Origin: Candidatus Magasanikbacteria bacterium GW2011_GWA2_37_8
GTDB lineage: Bacteria; Patescibacteriota; Patescibacteriia; Magasanikbacterales; GWA2-37-8
NCBI GenBank assembly: GCA_000992085.1
Contig: LBTN01000013.1
Span: 1 to 39,438, forward strand
Direction: 5' to 3'
DNA: 39,438 bases
A program made the position numbers and the translations under genes. Under the pieces are notes generated by a model. It had not been told where the DNA came from, searched no databases, and saw nothing but the letters and a program-made list of their open reading frames with translations. Of this stretch, positions 8,057 to 19,043 are shown in pieces; position 1 is the first letter of the stretch; each line of letters begins with the position of its first letter.

Positions 8057-8121
8057 ATATTTTTTTAAATTAATTCTTTTAGAAAAGTGAGAAGCGTCAA
8101 ATTATGACCACCTTTCTTTTG

Positions 8122-8560
8122 TTATATCTTTTTTACTTGTAAAGCGTCTAATTCTACTGGTGTTTCGCGACCAAACATGGTAACCAATACTTTAATTTTA
8201 CCACGTTCAGCATCAACATTAGCGATTTTGCCTTCAAAGTTTTTAAATGGTCCGTCAACAATACGTACAACATCATTTACTTCTACATCAATTTTATGTT
8301 GTGGATCGCCATCGGCAGTGCGTTTTAATAACGACTCTACTTCTTTTTGATCAATTGGGGTAGGGGTAGTACCAGAACCAATAAAACCAGTAACATTTGG
8401 GGTATTGCGTACTACATACCAAGAATCATCGGTTACAATCATTTCTACCAAAATGTAACCAGGGAAGATTTTTTCTTCTACAGTTTACGTTTTCTTCATA
8501 GCCGCTATAGGTATGAAGTACATACCAACGACGACCAAGATTTAGGGTTTGTTTGGCCAT
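8122..8560 (-). pseudogene. nusG: Transcription antitermination factor NusG, internally deleted and frameshifted
   Basis: NusG binds RNA polymerase through its NGN domain and couples it to Rho or the ribosome through its KOW domain. The ATG at 8560 begins a perfect NusG start (MAKQTLNLGRRWYVLHTYSG, then YEENV). Straight after codon 25 the frame changes: the next NusG residues, TVEEKIFPGYILVEMIV, are in another frame from about 8484. Some 36 codons of the NGN domain are missing between them. The rest, including NTPNVTGFIGSG and the KOW domain (FKNFEGKI), is intact to 8122. The parts are well conserved and only the junction is wrong, so this may be an assembly error, not a dead gene. Confidence 0.85.
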
Positions 8561-8606
8561 ATTATAATAAACTAGTAAGGCTTTAAAATCTCAAAATATC
8601 TAATAA

Positions 8607-8801
8607 TTAACGAATAATTAAGGCAGTAATGCCCCAATTGAAAATATAATCTAAAATAGCAAAGGTAATCGCGACTCCAACGCTCATGCCAATTACCAAT
8701 AAACTGTAATTGACGGTTTGTTTTTTGGTGGGCCAGCTTACTTTTTTCATTTCAGCATAAGAGCCAATAAAATAATTTTTGATAGAAGTAGCTATATTCA
8801 T
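8607..8801 (-). CDS. secE: Preprotein translocase subunit SecE
   Basis: Small essential subunit of the SecYEG channel. The 64-aa form starting at ATG 8801 is chosen because it begins just before the family core (YFIGSYAEMKKVSWPTKKQ) and lies downstream of a good promoter; a longer frame to 8861 would run through the promoter region. One membrane helix follows (about residues 36-60). It lies directly before nusG in the usual secE-nusG order. Confidence 0.93.
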   Translation of the reverse strand: MNIATSIKNYFIGSYAEMKKVSWPTKKQTVNYSLLVIGMSVGVAITFAILDYIFNWGITALIIR

Positions 8802-8816
8802 ATATAATTTAGGTTT

Positions 8817-8837
8817 TTTAAAACAGCCTGGTGGCTG
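8817..8837 (-). promoter_or_regulatory. Leader hairpin of secE-nusG-rplK transcript
   Basis: In the secE leader the minus strand reads CAGCC-ACCA-GGCTG followed by TTTTAAAAAA. This is a short GC stem with a weak U-tract, 15 or so bases before the start codon. It might act as an attenuator or only as RNA structure; the stem is only 5 bp. Confidence 0.4.
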
Positions 8838-8849
8838 ATTTATGTTGTA

Positions 8850-8878
8850 ATCATACACCAAAGCTGTTAAATTGTCAA
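8850..8878 (-). promoter_or_regulatory. Promoter of secE-nusG-rplK
   Basis: Minus-strand perfect TTGACA (8873-8878), 17-base spacer, TATGAT (8850-8855). An imperfect hairpin CCTCGCC-AAAA-GGCAAGG (8881-8898) lies just upstream and could mark the end of gyrB transcripts. Confidence 0.78.
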
Positions 8879-8908
8879 TACCTCGCCAAAAGGCAAGGCA
8901 AGGGGTGA

Positions 8909-11140
<2,232 letters not shown>

Positions 11141-11204
11141 TTAACATTTAAAATATGAAGCAATATTTTTTTTGCTTACACAATCTTTTACAATTAATGG
11201 TTAT

Positions 11205-11233
11205 ATTTTATCATAAATCAAAGATAAGGACAA
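11205..11233 (-). promoter_or_regulatory. Promoter of gyrB
   Basis: Minus-strand TTGTCC (11228-11233), 17-base spacer, TAAAAT (11205-11210). The leader of about 65 bases contains an AAGCAA/TTGCTT inverted repeat near 11158-11178. I see nothing else in the 237-base gap. Confidence 0.6.
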
Positions 11234-11319
11234 GTCCCGCCAAAGGGTTAGGGAAGTGACAAAGCGGTGATTTTTGATGTTAATTTTAGGAGATTTTTTC
11301 TGTTTTTAAATAGGCGAAT

Positions 11320-11348
11320 TGTTTAAAGTGGATAATTTTGCTATAATA
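11320..11348 (+). promoter_or_regulatory. Promoter of 11372-rodA-uvrB operon
   Basis: TTGTTT (11320-11325), 17-base spacer, perfect TATAAT (11343-11348), 23 bases before the first gene of the operon. Confidence 0.65.
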
Positions 11349-11371
11349 TATTTGTCTTAAATTAATATTTT

Positions 11372-12355
11372 ATGGCTTTAAATATATATCATAAGATTAG
11401 CAAACCAGAAGGCGAGCCAATGATTAATCATTTATCTGCCGAAGCGGAAAAGAAATCAGGAAATAATAAAATTAAGCCAGTTAATTTTGTTAATTATGTT
11501 GATCCTTCTGGAGATTTTACTAGTAAAGAATTAAAGTGGGGGATATGGTATGTAAAAAATAAGGTTTTGTTGTATCGAATTGCAGTTGGTACGTTAATTG
11601 GTTTGATTACTATTTTTTGGGGTTTTAGTTTGTGGCAGTGGGGTGATTATTTAATTTTTGGAATTACGGCTGATCAAAAATTATATCAAAATCTTAGTCA
11701 AACTTATGATTATACTTCTATTCACGCTCACTATTCTCCTAAACCTTTTGCTGTCTCTAATCCAGAGTTATTACCAGGCGGGGTAGGAAAAACCGATGTG
11801 TTGGTTTGGATTGAAAATCCTAATCCTCGTCATGTGGTATACTTTGATTATTATTTTATTTCTGGCGAAGAATCTACCCATTTGCGTCGGGGCGTGGTAT
11901 TAGCAGGAGAAAACAAACCCTTTGTTGCTTTTGGGTTATCAGATAGTGTTGCTAGCGGCGCTAGTATTGTTATTGAAAATATTGCTTGGAAGAGAATTTC
12001 TAATCATACTATTTTAGATGTGCCTACGTGGCAATCGGAGCGATTAGATTTTGTTGCCAGCGATTTCGTTTTTACTCGTCCCTTGACCAAAGAAGAGGCT
12101 AGTGCTAATGTGGTACAGTTTAAATTAACAAATAACAACCCATTTGGTTATGTGGCGGCCAAATTTGTAGTAGAATTATTGCAAAATGGAAATTTAGTGG
12201 GGGTTTTACCTCTTGAATTAGACAATTTTAGATCTTTAGAAACTCGCGATATTGATTTGCGTAGTTTTGTACCTAATTTAAGTGTTACAGATCTTAAAAT
12301 TTATCCACTATTGGATATCTATGATCCGACAGTTTTCCTGCCGCCCGAGAAGTAA
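11372..12355 (+). CDS. Single-pass membrane protein of unknown function
   Basis: A 327-aa protein without a recognisable family. About 75 cytoplasmic residues precede one hydrophobic helix (roughly residues 66-92, YRIAVGTLIGLITIFWGFSL). A large outer part follows whose alternating hydrophobic pattern (VLVWIENPNPRHVVYFDYYF; VVQFKLTNNNPFGYVAAKF) suggests two beta-sandwich, LEA/immunoglobulin-like folds. The gene is 5 bases before rodA and shares its promoter, so a role at the envelope alongside cell-shape synthesis is plausible. That link is inference from position only. Confidence 0.75.
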   Translation: MALNIYHKISKPEGEPMINHLSAEAEKKSGNNKIKPVNFVNYVDPSGDFTSKELKWGIWYVKNKVLLYRIAVGTLIGLITIFWGFSLWQWGDYLIFGITADQKLYQNLSQTYDYTSIHAHYSPKPFAVSNPELLPGGVGKTDVLVWIENPNPRHVVYFDYYFISGEESTHLRRGVVLAGENKPFVAFGLSDSVASGASIVIENIAWKRISNHTILDVPTWQSERLDFVASDFVFTRPLTKEEASANVVQFKLTNNNPFGYVAAKFVVELLQNGNLVGVLPLELDNFRSLETRDIDLRSFVPNLSVTDLKIYPLLDIYDPTVFLPPEK

Positions 12356-12360
12356 ATTGT

Positions 12361-13455
12361 ATGTTTAATTTTTCTAAGTTTTCGACACGAAGTTTTGATT
12401 GGCTGTTGTTGGTGGTAGTTATACTTTTAATGTCGATTGGTTTGGCAGCTGTTTATAGTATAGATTTATCACGTGGTCTTACTTTAGTATATTTTAAAAA
12501 ACAAGCGATTGCTGGTGGTATCGGTTTGGTACTGCTTTTTTTAGCTAGCACTTTTCAATACAATTTTTATCGTTCTTACGCAAAATTATTCTATTTGGCA
12601 TCAGTAATTTTATTAATTGGGGTGTTGGTTTTTGGTTCTACTATTCGTGGTACTCGCGGTTGGTTTGCTTTTGCAGGTTTCTCGTTTCAACCAGTTGAAG
12701 TAGCCAAGGTAGCCATTATATTAATTTTGGCTTATATAATCTCTAGTTTTGGGCGACGGTTTGAGCGCCCATTGTTTTTTTTCGGTACGGGGATGGTTGC
12801 GTTATTAATGATAGGCTTAATTATGTTGCAGCCAGATCTGGGTTCGGCTATGATTATTGGTCTTATTTGGTTTGCACTAATGTTATTGGTTAAGGCGCGA
12901 CGTGCTTATATTATTGGTTTGATTGTAGTGGTTGCGGTAGTGTCGGTTTTGGGCTGGTTTTTCTTTTTAAAAGATTATCAAAAATCGCGGGTTATGACGT
13001 TTATCGACCCAGCTAGCGACCCGTTAGGCGCTGGTTATAATGTTACCCAGGCAGTTATTGCTATCGGTGCTGGTCAGTGGTTTGGTCGGGGCTTGGGCTT
13101 TGGTTCACAAAGTCAGTTGCGATTTTTACCAGAAGCGCAAACCGACTTTGTGTTTTCGGTAATTGGCGAAGAATTAGGTTTTGCCGGAGCTCTAGTAACT
13201 CTATTTTTATTTGGTATATTATTTTGGCGGTTACTGCGTATTATTCGACAAACCGATGATGACTTTGTTTCTGCCGCAGTAAGTGGTATGCTGGTTTTGT
13301 TTGTTGGGCAATTATTTGTTAATGTTGGCGCAAATTTAGGATTGTTACCAATTACTGGTATTACTTTGCCATTTGTAAGTTACGGTGGATCGTCGCTTAT
13401 GATTAATTTGCTGTTAATTGGAGTAGCGGAGAGTATGGTGGTGAGAAGATATTAG
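12361..13455 (+). CDS. rodA: RodA/FtsW-family peptidoglycan polymerase
   Basis: SEDS-family membrane glycosyltransferase that polymerises lipid II into glycan strands. The 364-aa protein has about ten membrane helices. SEDS landmarks are RGTRGWF, FQPVEVAK (with the important Glu), LQPDLGSA (catalytic-region Asp), GAGQWFGRGLGFGSQSQLRFLPEAQTDFVFSVIGEE, and the C-terminal LPFVSYGGSS. The PEAQTDF form and length fit RodA (elongation) better than FtsW, but CPR genomes often have only one such gene, so it may serve both roles. It lies between the orphan membrane protein and uvrB. Confidence 0.92.
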   Translation: MFNFSKFSTRSFDWLLLVVVILLMSIGLAAVYSIDLSRGLTLVYFKKQAIAGGIGLVLLFLASTFQYNFYRSYAKLFYLASVILLIGVLVFGSTIRGTRGWFAFAGFSFQPVEVAKVAIILILAYIISSFGRRFERPLFFFGTGMVALLMIGLIMLQPDLGSAMIIGLIWFALMLLVKARRAYIIGLIVVVAVVSVLGWFFFLKDYQKSRVMTFIDPASDPLGAGYNVTQAVIAIGAGQWFGRGLGFGSQSQLRFLPEAQTDFVFSVIGEELGFAGALVTLFLFGILFWRLLRIIRQTDDDFVSAAVSGMLVLFVGQLFVNVGANLGLLPITGITLPFVSYGGSSLMINLLLIGVAESMVVRRY

Positions 13456-14313
13456 ATTTTAATTATGAAATTTAAACTTTATTCTCCTTATAAACCCGCT
13501 GGCTCTCAACCCGAAGCTATAAAACAGCTTGTTTTTGGTTTGGAGAGTGGAATGAATAAACAAACTTTGCTTGGTGTTACTGGCTCGGGAAAAACTTTTA
13601 CTATTGCTAATGTTATCGAAAAAGTGCAAATACCTACTTTGGTAATTGCCCATAACAAAACTTTGGCTGCCCAACTTTGTAACGAGTTTAGAGAATTTTT
13701 TCCGGGTAATGCCGTGGAATATTTTGTTTCTTATTACGATTATTATCAACCTGAGGCATATATGCCGGGTAGCGATACCTAAACCGAATACGAAAAAATA
13801 GTTTTGCATTTAGAGCAAGGGCAAAAATTAAATCGCACCGAAATGTTGGCGCAATTAATCGAAATGCAATTTGAGCGCACTACCAGTGATTTGCGTCGCG
13901 GTCAGTTTCGCCTGCGCGGACAAGTTTTTGAAGTAATGCCAGTGAACGAGGAAATAATTTATCGTTTAGAAATTTCTGAAAGGATTGATTTGATTGAAAT
14001 GGTAGATGCAGTAACCAGAAAAGTAAAACACGAAACGAGTGATATGTGGTTGTTTCCAGCCAAGCATTATGTAGCTGGTCCAGAAATGCGCGAGCGAGCT
14101 TTTAAGACTATTAAGCAAGAACTAAAAGAACAGCTGACTATCTTTGAGAAAAAGGGAAAAGTTTTGGAATACGAAAGATTAAAACGCCGTGTGAATTATG
14201 ATTTAGAAATGATAAAAAATATTGGCTATTGCAATGGTATTGAAAATTATTCACGTCATTTCGATGGACGCAATGCTGGTGAACCACCATTTAGTTTGTT
14301 GGATTATTTTAAT

Positions 14314-14345
14314 AAAGGAGTAAGGAGTAAGGAAAAAGGAGTAAA
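14314..14345 (+). repeat. GGAGTAAGG repeat array, first copy in uvrB
   Basis: About 32 bases of GGAGTAA and GGAAAAA units, in frame, encoding KGVRSKEKGV before the VIDESH helicase motif. Confidence 0.75.
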
Positions 14346-14640
14346 TAATAATTTTCTTACTGTTATCGATGAGTCGCACGTTACTGTTCCGCAAATTAAT
14401 GGTATGTATGCTGGTGATAAAGCGCGTAAAGATACTTTGGTAGAACATGGGTTTAGACTACCAAGTGCACGTGATAATCGTCCGCTTAATTATGTTGAGT
14501 TTGAAAAACGTGTTAATCAAACTATTTATGTTTCGGCTACACCAAGTGAGTATGAATTAGGGGAGAGCAAACAAGTGGTGGAACAAATTGTACGCCCAAC
14601 TGGGCTAGTTGATCCAGAAATTATCGTTAGGCCGGTTACT

Positions 14641-14676
14641 GGAAAAGGAATAAAGAATAAAGAAAAAGGAATAAGC
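14641..14676 (+). repeat. GGAATAAAG repeat array, second copy in uvrB
   Basis: GGAAAAGGAATAAAGAATAA-type units, in frame, encoding GKGIKNKEKGIS in a loop after the SAT motif. Confidence 0.65.
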
Positions 14677-15205
14677 CAATTATCCCAGATTGAAGATTTA
14701 ATAATTCGTATTGATGAGCGTATAAAAAGTAAAGAACGTGTGCTTGTAACTACTCTTACCAAAAAAATGGCAGAAGATTTGAACGATTATTTATTAAAGA
14801 AAAAGTATAAGGTGAAATATTTACATTCTGATATTCAAACTTTGGAACGTATCGAAACCATCACCGCACTTCGCAAAGGTATAATTGATGTGATAGTAGG
14901 TGTAAACTTGTTGCGTGAAGGTTTGGATATGCCAGAGGTGTCACTCGTGGCGATTTTAGATGCCGATAAAGAAGGATTTTTGCGTAGTGCCACTAGTTTG
15001 ATTCAGACTATTGGCCGCGCTGCTAGGAATGTTAATGGCCAAGTAATTTTGTATGCCGATAATATTACCCAATCAATTGAGAAAGCGATTAGCGAAACCA
15101 ATCGTCGTCGCACAATCCAGTTGGCCTACAACAAAGAACATAACATAACACCCAAAACAATTGAAAAAAGTATTAAAGATATTTTAGGAGAATTAGGGGT
15201 TAGTT

Positions 15206-15236
15206 CAAGGAGTAAGGAAAAAGGAGCAAGGAATAA
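15206..15236 (+). repeat. GGAGTAAGG repeat array, third copy in uvrB
   Basis: CAAGGAGTAAGGAAAAAGGA-type units, in frame, encoding RSKEKGARNK in the linker before the C-terminal UVR motif. Confidence 0.75.
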
Positions 15237-15406
15237 ACGGACAACGTCGGATAAAATTTTAGAACTTGATTTACTTGGAGACAAACGACCGCTTGAAGAA
15301 ATTATTAAAGACAAAGAAAGTCAAATGAAAGAAGCGGCGAAGAATTTAGAATTTGAGTTGGCGGCAATATTGCGTGATGAAATTTACAAATTAAATAAAC
15401 AAACTA

Positions 15407-15431
15407 AAAAAACGGCTTAAGGCCGTTTTTT
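15407..15431. terminator. Bidirectional terminator overlapping the ends of uvrB and DUF3592 gene
   Basis: A 10-bp stem AAAAAACGGC / GCCGTTTTTT with loop TTAAG. It contains the uvrB stop codon and the stop of the convergent gene. Confidence 0.85.
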
Positions 15432-15890
15432 GTTTTGGGTATTATTTTTTTTGTCAAAAAAATATTTTATTACATATTGTCCGGGGTAGATAATTAAAAC
15501 TCCGCCCATAAGAATCAATACACCTGCTGTTGTGAATAAAAATCGATAATCAGCTACGTAAGCGTCTTTTGGATTTGCAGGGTTATAATAAATTGGAAGT
15601 ACGTCGCCAATTTTGTGCTTAATATTTTCTCGATTATAATCATTAGTAAATTTTATTATTTCTCCACTTGGCAAACCAAATTCAATTTGTAAATAATCCA
15701 TTGCGGCTGCTACTTCAGCGCCATAGTTGTATTCAGTTTTAATATCATAAACTGTACCAGTGGTTTTTTGGTAGGTTTCTTTTATCCAGATATTTTTTTT
15801 AGTTATGTTAACCCCCCAAGCAAAGGTGCTAAATCCAAGAAGTATTAAACAAATATTAGCTATTAAAGTAACTTTAGAAGTAGTAGACAT
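15417..15890 (-). CDS. DUF3592 domain membrane protein
   Basis: A 157-aa protein with two hydrophobic helices (residues about 8-28 and 118-142) flanking a beta-rich domain. That domain has the DUF3592 pattern: TGTVYDIKTEYN, a polar-residue-rich strand IKFTNDYNRENIKHKIGDVLPIYYNPANPKDAYVAD, where YNPxNPxDA is typical. The function of the family is unknown. It lies convergent to uvrB and divergent from uvrA, and nothing ties it to repair beyond location. No Shine-Dalgarno sequence. Confidence 0.8.
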   Translation of the reverse strand: MSTTSKVTLIANICLILLGFSTFAWGVNITKKNIWIKETYQKTTGTVYDIKTEYNYGAEVAAAMDYLQIEFGLPSGEIIKFTNDYNRENIKHKIGDVLPIYYNPANPKDAYVADYRFLFTTAGVLILMGGVLIIYPGQYVIKYFFDKKNNTQNKKRP

Positions 15891-15957
15891 AAGTTATAGA
15901 TATACAGACCAAAGGTTAACAATATTATATATCTAATATTTTAAGCTGTCTAATTTA

Positions 15958-15985
15958 TTGACAAAACATACCATTTTGGTATAAT
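15958..15985 (+). promoter_or_regulatory. uvrA promoter with embedded dyad (possible operator)
   Basis: TTGACA (15958-15963), 16-base spacer, perfect TATAAT (15980-15985). A perfect 15-base inverted repeat ATACC-ATTTT-GGTAT (15968-15982) fills the spacer and enters the -10 box, where a repressor could bind. A LexA-type consensus of either the proteobacterial or the Gram-positive kind is not recognisable. Confidence 0.7.
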
Positions 15986-16022
15986 TACTTTGTTCTTTAT
16001 ATTTTAAGATATACCTAATTAA

Positions 16023-16041
16023 CCCCGTGATGGGGCTTTTT
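16023..16041 (+). promoter_or_regulatory. uvrA leader hairpin
   Basis: CCCC-GTGAT-GGGG followed by CTTTTT, 10 bases before the uvrA start. It has the shape of a weak terminator or attenuator, but the stem is only 4 bp. Confidence 0.4.
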
Positions 16042-16050
16042 GGCATTTTT

Positions 16051-18627
16051 ATGCAAAATAAAATAATTATTCATGGAGCGAGAGAGCACAATCTAAAGAA
16101 TATAGATCTAGAGTTACCGCGTAATAAGATGGTTGTGTTTACAGGGCTTTCTGGCTCGGGAAAATCGAGCCTGGCTTTTGATACTATTTTTGCCGAGGGT
16201 CAACGTCGGTATATCGAATCTTTATCTGCGTATGCCAGACAGTTTTTGGGTGGTATGCAAAAACCAGATGTTGATGAAATAACTGGTTTGTCGCCGGCTA
16301 TTTCTATTGATCAAAAGGCACACAGCGCTAACCCGCGTTCTACTGTTGCTACTATCACCGAGATTTATGATTATTTACGTGTTTTGTATGCGCGTATTGG
16401 TGCCCCGCATTGTCCGATTTGTGGAACAAAAATTGAAAAAATGACAGTAGATGAGATGACAGAACGCGTAGTCCGTAAAGTTGAAAGTTATAAAGTTAAT
16501 AAAGTTAGCGAGTTAATTGTGTTGGCACCAGTAGTACGCGGACGTAAAGGAGAATATTATCAGATGCTTTATGATATGTATAACTCTGGATTTTTGGAAG
16601 TGCGGGTAGATGGTAAAATGAAAAGTTTAAAAGAAAGAATTGTTTTAGGAAAAAATACCAAACATACGATTGAGGTGGTGGTGGATAAGTTCATAGCCAA
16701 TAGTTCACAGCCAATAGTTGTAGAAAAAAGATTAGCCGAAGCAGTAGAAACTGCGGTGGGTTTGTCTAAGGGGCTTTGTACAGTAATTTTTCCAGATAGC
16801 GAAGAGCAGATTTTTTCTACGGAATATTCTTGTCCCAAAGACGGTTTTAGTTTTCCCGAAATCGAACCACGATTGTTTAGTTTTAATAGTCCTTATGGCT
16901 ATTGTGATTATTGTACTGGTCTTGGTACCAAAACTTTGTTTTCTGAAGAAGTTTGCCCAAAATGTAATGGTAAAAGATTAAACGAAACTGCTTTGAGTGT
17001 AAAAATTAATAACAAAAATATTTGGGAAGTGGTAAGTATGCATATTGGCGAAGTGCGGGATTTTTTTGCAGAAACAGAAATGTCTTTGCCGGCGCAAGAA
17101 CAAGAAATCGCTGGAGCAGTGCTTAAAGAAATCGCCAATCGTTTGCAATTTATGTATGATGTAGGTTTGCATTATTTAACCTTAAATCGTACAGCAGGCA
17201 CTTTAAGTGGTGGTGAAGCACAGCGTATTAGGTTGGCTTCGCAAGTGGGTACAAAATTGGTAGGTGCCTTGTATGTGCTAGACGAGCCGACAATTGGTTT
17301 ACATCAAAAAGATAATGATCAATTAGTAAAGACCCTGCGTAATTTATGTGACGTGGGTAATACTATTATTGTGGTCGAACATGATGAAGATACAATTTTA
17401 GTCAGTGATTGGATAGTGGATATTGGGCCCGGCGCTGGAAAACATGGCGGAGAAGTAGTGTATAGCGGCCCAACAAAGTCTGTCGTCCTGAGCGGAACCC
17501 GAAGGGCGGAGTCGAAGGATCCCTTAATTGATTGTAAAACATTTGGCGATCCTGCCAAATCACTTACTGGTAAATATTTACGCGGAGAAGTAAAAATTCC
17601 TTTACCAGAAAAACGTCGTAAAGTTGACAGTTCGACTCCAAAATTAAAAATTAAAGGCGCTACAGAACATAATTTAAAAAACATTAATGTGGAAGTTCCG
17701 TTGCGTCGTTTTGTTTGTTTAACTGGTGTGTCTGGTTCTGGCAAAAGTACTTTAATGCGCGATATTATTCAAAAAACAGTATCTAATAAATTTAATCATT
17801 TAAATAAACCAACGGGGCAATTTAAAGAAATTCTTGGTATAGAATATTTGGATCGAATTATTACTATTGACCAAAGTCCAATTGGTCGTACACCGCGTTC
17901 TAATCCAGCCACCTATACCAAAGCTTATGATTTTATTCGCGAATTATTCGCTTCAACTGCAGAAGCGCGTATGCGCGGTTTTAGTACTAGTCGTTTTAGC
18001 TTTAATGTACCAGGGGGAAGATGTGAAAATTGTGAAGGTAGGGGATTTTTGGAAATTGAAATGCATTTTTTACCTAGCGTGCAAATAGTGTGCGATGTGT
18101 GTAAAGGCAAAAGGTTTAATCAAGAAACTTTGCAGATTGATTTTAAAGGAAAGAATATTGCTGATGTTTTGGAAATGACTATTGAAGACGCTGAAGATTT
18201 TTTTCGTGATATCCCGGTGATTTATGATAAACTAAAAATATTAAACGAGGTAGGTTTAGATTATTTAACTTTGGGCCAATCTGCCACCACTTTGTCTGGT
18301 GGTGAAGCGCAGCGTATCAAACTTTCTCGTGAGTTAGCTAAACATGGCACTACCAAAACTTTGTACTTGTTAGATGAGCCAACCACTGGTTTGCACTATG
18401 AAGACGTGCGTAAATTATTAATTGTGCTTGAGCGTTTGGTAAGCCAAGGGAATACAGTATTGGTAATTGAACATAATTTAGATGTAATAAAATGCGCCGA
18501 TTGGATAATTGATTTGGGGCCAGAAGGAGGGGATAAGGGTGGAGAAGTGATAGCAACTGGGACACCAATAGAGGTGGCGCGAAAAAAAGGAAGTTATACT
18601 GGGGAGTATTTGAAAAAAGTTTTATAA
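16051..18627 (+). CDS. uvrA: Excinuclease ABC subunit A (canonical UvrA, short form)
   Basis: Damage-scanning ATPase of nucleotide excision repair that loads UvrB. I start at ATG 16051 ([18 protein letters not shown]), beyond a leader hairpin; an in-frame ATG at 16027 would add eight unlikely residues. Walker A motifs GLSGSGKSS (about residue 33) and GVSGSGKST, two LSGGEAQRI signatures, two LDEPT motifs and the UvrB-binding [17 protein letters not shown] region are present. At 858 aa it is about 80 residues shorter than E. coli UvrA: the stretch between the first zinc module (CPKD...CDYC) and CPKCNGKRL is very short. The first module has Asp where the second Cys usually sits. A TGTCGTCCTGAGC-type repeat is inserted between the two ATPase halves. 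Confidence 0.95.
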   Translation: MQNKIIIHGAREHNLKNIDLELPRNKMVVFTGLSGSGKSSLAFDTIFAEGQRRYIESLSAYARQFLGGMQKPDVDEITGLSPAISIDQKAHSANPRSTVATITEIYDYLRVLYARIGAPHCPICGTKIEKMTVDEMTERVVRKVESYKVNKVSELIVLAPVVRGRKGEYYQMLYDMYNSGFLEVRVDGKMKSLKERIVLGKNTKHTIEVVVDKFIANSSQPIVVEKRLAEAVETAVGLSKGLCTVIFPDSEEQIFSTEYSCPKDGFSFPEIEPRLFSFNSPYGYCDYCTGLGTKTLFSEEVCPKCNGKRLNETALSVKINNKNIWEVVSMHIGEVRDFFAETEMSLPAQEQEIAGAVLKEIANRLQFMYDVGLHYLTLNRTAGTLSGGEAQRIRLASQVGTKLVGALYVLDEPTIGLHQKDNDQLVKTLRNLCDVGNTIIVVEHDEDTILVSDWIVDIGPGAGKHGGEVVYSGPTKSVVLSGTRRAESKDPLIDCKTFGDPAKSLTGKYLRGEVKIPLPEKRRKVDSSTPKLKIKGATEHNLKNINVEVPLRRFVCLTGVSGSGKSTLMRDIIQKTVSNKFNHLNKPTGQFKEILGIEYLDRIITIDQSPIGRTPRSNPATYTKAYDFIRELFASTAEARMRGFSTSRFSFNVPGGRCENCEGRGFLEIEMHFLPSVQIVCDVCKGKRFNQETLQIDFKGKNIADVLEMTIEDAEDFFRDIPVIYDKLKILNEVGLDYLTLGQSATTLSGGEAQRIKLSRELAKHGTTKTLYLLDEPTTGLHYEDVRKLLIVLERLVSQGNTVLVIEHNLDVIKCADWIIDLGPEGGDKGGEVIATGTPIEVARKKGSYTGEYLKKVL
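17481..17524 (+). repeat. GTCCTGAGCG...GTCGAAGGATC repeat inserted in uvrA
   Basis: In-frame segment starting TGTCGTCCTGAGCGGAACCC and ending GAGTCGAAGGATCCCTT, encoding [14 protein letters not shown] after the first ATPase half. It matches the widespread GTCATCCTGAGC..GAAGGATC repeat. Confidence 0.8.
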
Positions 18628-18628
18628 T

Positions 18629-18660
18629 AAAAAATTCCCCTATAGGGGAATTTTTTATTT
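18629..18660. terminator. Bidirectional terminator between uvrA and 18668-18982 gene
   Basis: A 12-bp perfect stem AAAAAATTCCCC / GGGGAATTTTTT with loop TATA and T/A tracts on both sides. Confidence 0.92.
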
Positions 18661-18667
18661 ATTAATT

Positions 18668-18982
18668 TTATTTTTTGATTATCTTAATTCCTCTTATTCC
18701 AAAAAATATTAGAACCAAAATTAATATTTTTAAGATGTAGTGTCCGCTAAGGTCTAGAAAGTTTTTAGTAAGAGGTGTGATTGTATTTACTAACAAGTGA
18801 GCAATAATACCAATTGGTAAGGTAAGAAAAATCCAATTGATTTTTGGTATTTTGATCCTCATTTTTAAAAAGAGTTTTGTGAGGAGTGGAGAGAGTAGCC
18901 AAATACCTAGAAACGATGCGATAAAATCAAATAATGCATATCCGCCTAATCTAAATTGTCGCAAAAATTCTATTGTAGTCAT
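18668..18982 (-). CDS. Small integral membrane protein, unknown function
   Basis: A 104-aa protein with three predicted membrane helices (about residues 13-37, 47-67 and 81-100) and a short basic tail. The first segment (GGYALFDFIASFLGIWLLSPLL) looks like a family found in other CPR genomes, but I cannot name it. It has its own promoter, which overlaps that of uvrC on the opposite strand, and a shared terminator. Its codon use matches the neighbours. Confidence 0.7.
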   Translation of the reverse strand: MTTIEFLRQFRLGGYALFDFIASFLGIWLLSPLLTKLFLKMRIKIPKINWIFLTLPIGIIAHLLVNTITPLTKNFLDLSGHYILKILILVLIFFGIRGIKIIKK

Positions 18983-18987
18983 TTTGT

Positions 18988-19016
18988 TTGTAAAATTACT
19001 TAATTTATTATATTAT
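18988..19016 (+). promoter_or_regulatory. Promoter of uvrC
   Basis: TTGTAA (18988-18993), 17-base spacer, TATTAT (19011-19016), 27 bases before uvrC. It overlaps the divergent promoter, so the two genes may compete for polymerase. Confidence 0.55.
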
Positions 19017-19040
19017 ATCAATTAGCGCTTAAAATAGCAA
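19012..19040 (-). promoter_or_regulatory. Promoter of small membrane protein gene
   Basis: Minus-strand TTGCTA (19035-19040), 17-base spacer, perfect TATAAT (19012-19017). Overlaps the uvrC -10 region. Confidence 0.65.
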
Positions 19041-19043
19041 AGT

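Larger units (their letters stand above)
13465..15420 (+). pseudogene. uvrB: Excinuclease ABC subunit B (UvrB) with internal deletion and in-frame stop
   Basis: UvrB is the helicase-like damage-verification subunit of nucleotide excision repair. The frame starts at 13465 with [13 protein letters not shown] and Walker [11 protein letters not shown] and runs through the beta-hairpin [16 protein letters not shown] to a TAA at 13780-13782. The same frame resumes at once with TEYEKIVLHLEQGQ, and the rest is normal (VIDESHVTVPQ, YVSATPSEYE, GVNLLREGLDMPEV, IGRAARN, C-terminal UVR motif). About 44 residues between SDT and EYEKI, including the end of the hairpin and the ASVSAIYGLG-type motif, are missing. 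Three short KEKG/SKEKG inserts come from repeat arrays. As assembled the product cannot be whole. Confidence 0.88.

Noticed and set aside
13780-13782. TAA in uvrB as programmed readthrough or stop-codon reassignment
   Set aside because: About 44 conserved residues are missing exactly at the stop, so it marks a deletion junction; TAA ends most other genes here.
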